Below, in pieces: positions 63,702-64,000 of a DNA stretch of 64,000 nt. The stretch is from NCBI RefSeq assembly GCF_000150955.2, contig NC_011669.1, positions 1,618,993 to 1,682,992 on the forward strand, written 5' to 3'. The notes beneath the pieces are model-generated. The model was not told the origin of the DNA and did not search any database. It saw nothing but the letters and a program-made list of their open reading frames with translations. Position numbers and translations under genes: made by a program. Each line of letters starts with the position of its first letter. Within the stretch, counting starts at the first letter, position 1. Source of the DNA: Phaeodactylum tricornutum CCAP 1055/1 (taxonomy: Eukaryota > Bacillariophyta > Bacillariophyceae > Surirellales > Neidiaceae).

Positions 63702-64000
63702 TTACTTTTTTTTGGACGCATTCATAGCAAGAGAATATAGAAGAGTACCAGCAATGGCAATAGAGGAACCGACAATGGAACCCGTACTCATCGGAGTCTT
63801 GAAGGCAATCACCGACGCAACAATAATTACGACGCGCTTGATCGTGTTACCCACAGCATGCGTGACTGGGTTGACTTTTCCGAGTGCCAAAAATGCCACC
63901 TCGTTGTAGGCGTAGTAAGAAGCACCCGAAAGCCCGATCAGCATGGCCAGAGATTTCCTCGTGTACTCACCCTTCGCCACAACCTGGGAAAAGGCGGAAA
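63702..64000 (-). CDS. Triose-phosphate-translocator family, C-terminal part (cut by window edge)
   Basis: The 3' end of a minus-strand gene; its frame is open to the right edge and lacks a start here. About 99 residues are visible (SAFSQVVAKGEYTRKSLAML...). Marks of the plastid phosphate translocator/DMT family: SGASYYAYNEVAFLALGKVN, PVTHAVGNTIKRVVIIVASV (the conserved Lys-Arg of the substrate site), FKTPMSTGSIVGSSIAIAG and TLLYSLA. The Lys-rich end (NASKKK) resembles an ER-retrieval di-lysine motif, which in diatoms occurs on some outermost plastid-membrane translocators. Which sugar phosphate it carries cannot be told from this part. Confidence 0.9.
   Translation of the reverse strand, partial: SAFSQVVAKGEYTRKSLAMLIGLSGASYYAYNEVAFLALGKVNPVTHAVGNTIKRVVIIVASVIAFKTPMSTGSIVGSSIAIAGTLLYSLAMNASKKK

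Overview
The window is nuclear DNA from a pennate diatom, most likely Phaeodactylum tricornutum or a close relative. That call rests on gene content: several proteins start with a signal peptide ending in the diatom plastid 'ASAFAP'-type cleavage motif (for example TTAFAPR, VAFCVV, VVGFQL, CHGFGL), there is a diatom-type cyclin, a DUF6824-like gene and a triose-phosphate-translocator-type plastid carrier. Genes are dense, lie on both strands, and have few, short introns (64-170 nt, one of 303 nt) with GT-AG ends. I rebuilt introns by matching reading frames to conserved protein motifs; start codons are ATG throughout.

Layout. 1-3.4 kb: a vacuolar-sorting-receptor gene and an EIPR1-like WD40 gene. 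4-12.3 kb: four neighbouring genes for long coiled-coil proteins of unknown function, three of which share a short motif. 12.8-22.3 kb: a tRNA m5U methyltransferase, a plastid DUF2993-like protein, a DUF6824 protein, dihydroxyacetone kinase, a plastid LPP-epsilon-like phosphatase, a 147-bp tandem duplication, and a plastid DUF2358-like protein. 22.9-29.8 kb: one seven-exon ASCC3/Slh1 double-cassette helicase gene with a GC-AG intron and two microexons. 30.9-38.1 kb: a purple acid phosphatase, a cyclin, a gene-poor 1.5 kb, plastid RecA and a VAMP7-like R-SNARE. 38.7-49.8 kb: a J-domain/PARP-finger/BRCT fusion, mitochondrial SHMT, a plastid protein of unknown function, a JmjC/cupin-8 membrane protein, TRAPPC2L, a HesB-like protein without cysteines, and an OFA-type MFS transporter. 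50.2-64 kb: mitochondrial HSP60, a VPS4/katanin-clade AAA ATPase, VPS33, DNAJC17, a phosphate-carrier-like protein with a long N-terminal extension, a short plastid membrane protein, a Kelch-BTB protein, and the 3' end of a triose-phosphate-translocator-type gene.

The genes do not form an operon or a single pathway. Two loose themes recur: endomembrane traffic (VSR, EIPR1, VAMP7, TRAPPC2L, VPS33) and plastid proteins imported through the ER-type bipartite leader. No virus-like element, transposon, tRNA gene, rRNA gene or CRISPR array could be supported. The most unusual items are the J/PARP-finger/BRCT fusion, the GC-AG intron plus 13-nt exon inside helicase motif V, the extended carrier, and the coiled-coil gene cluster.
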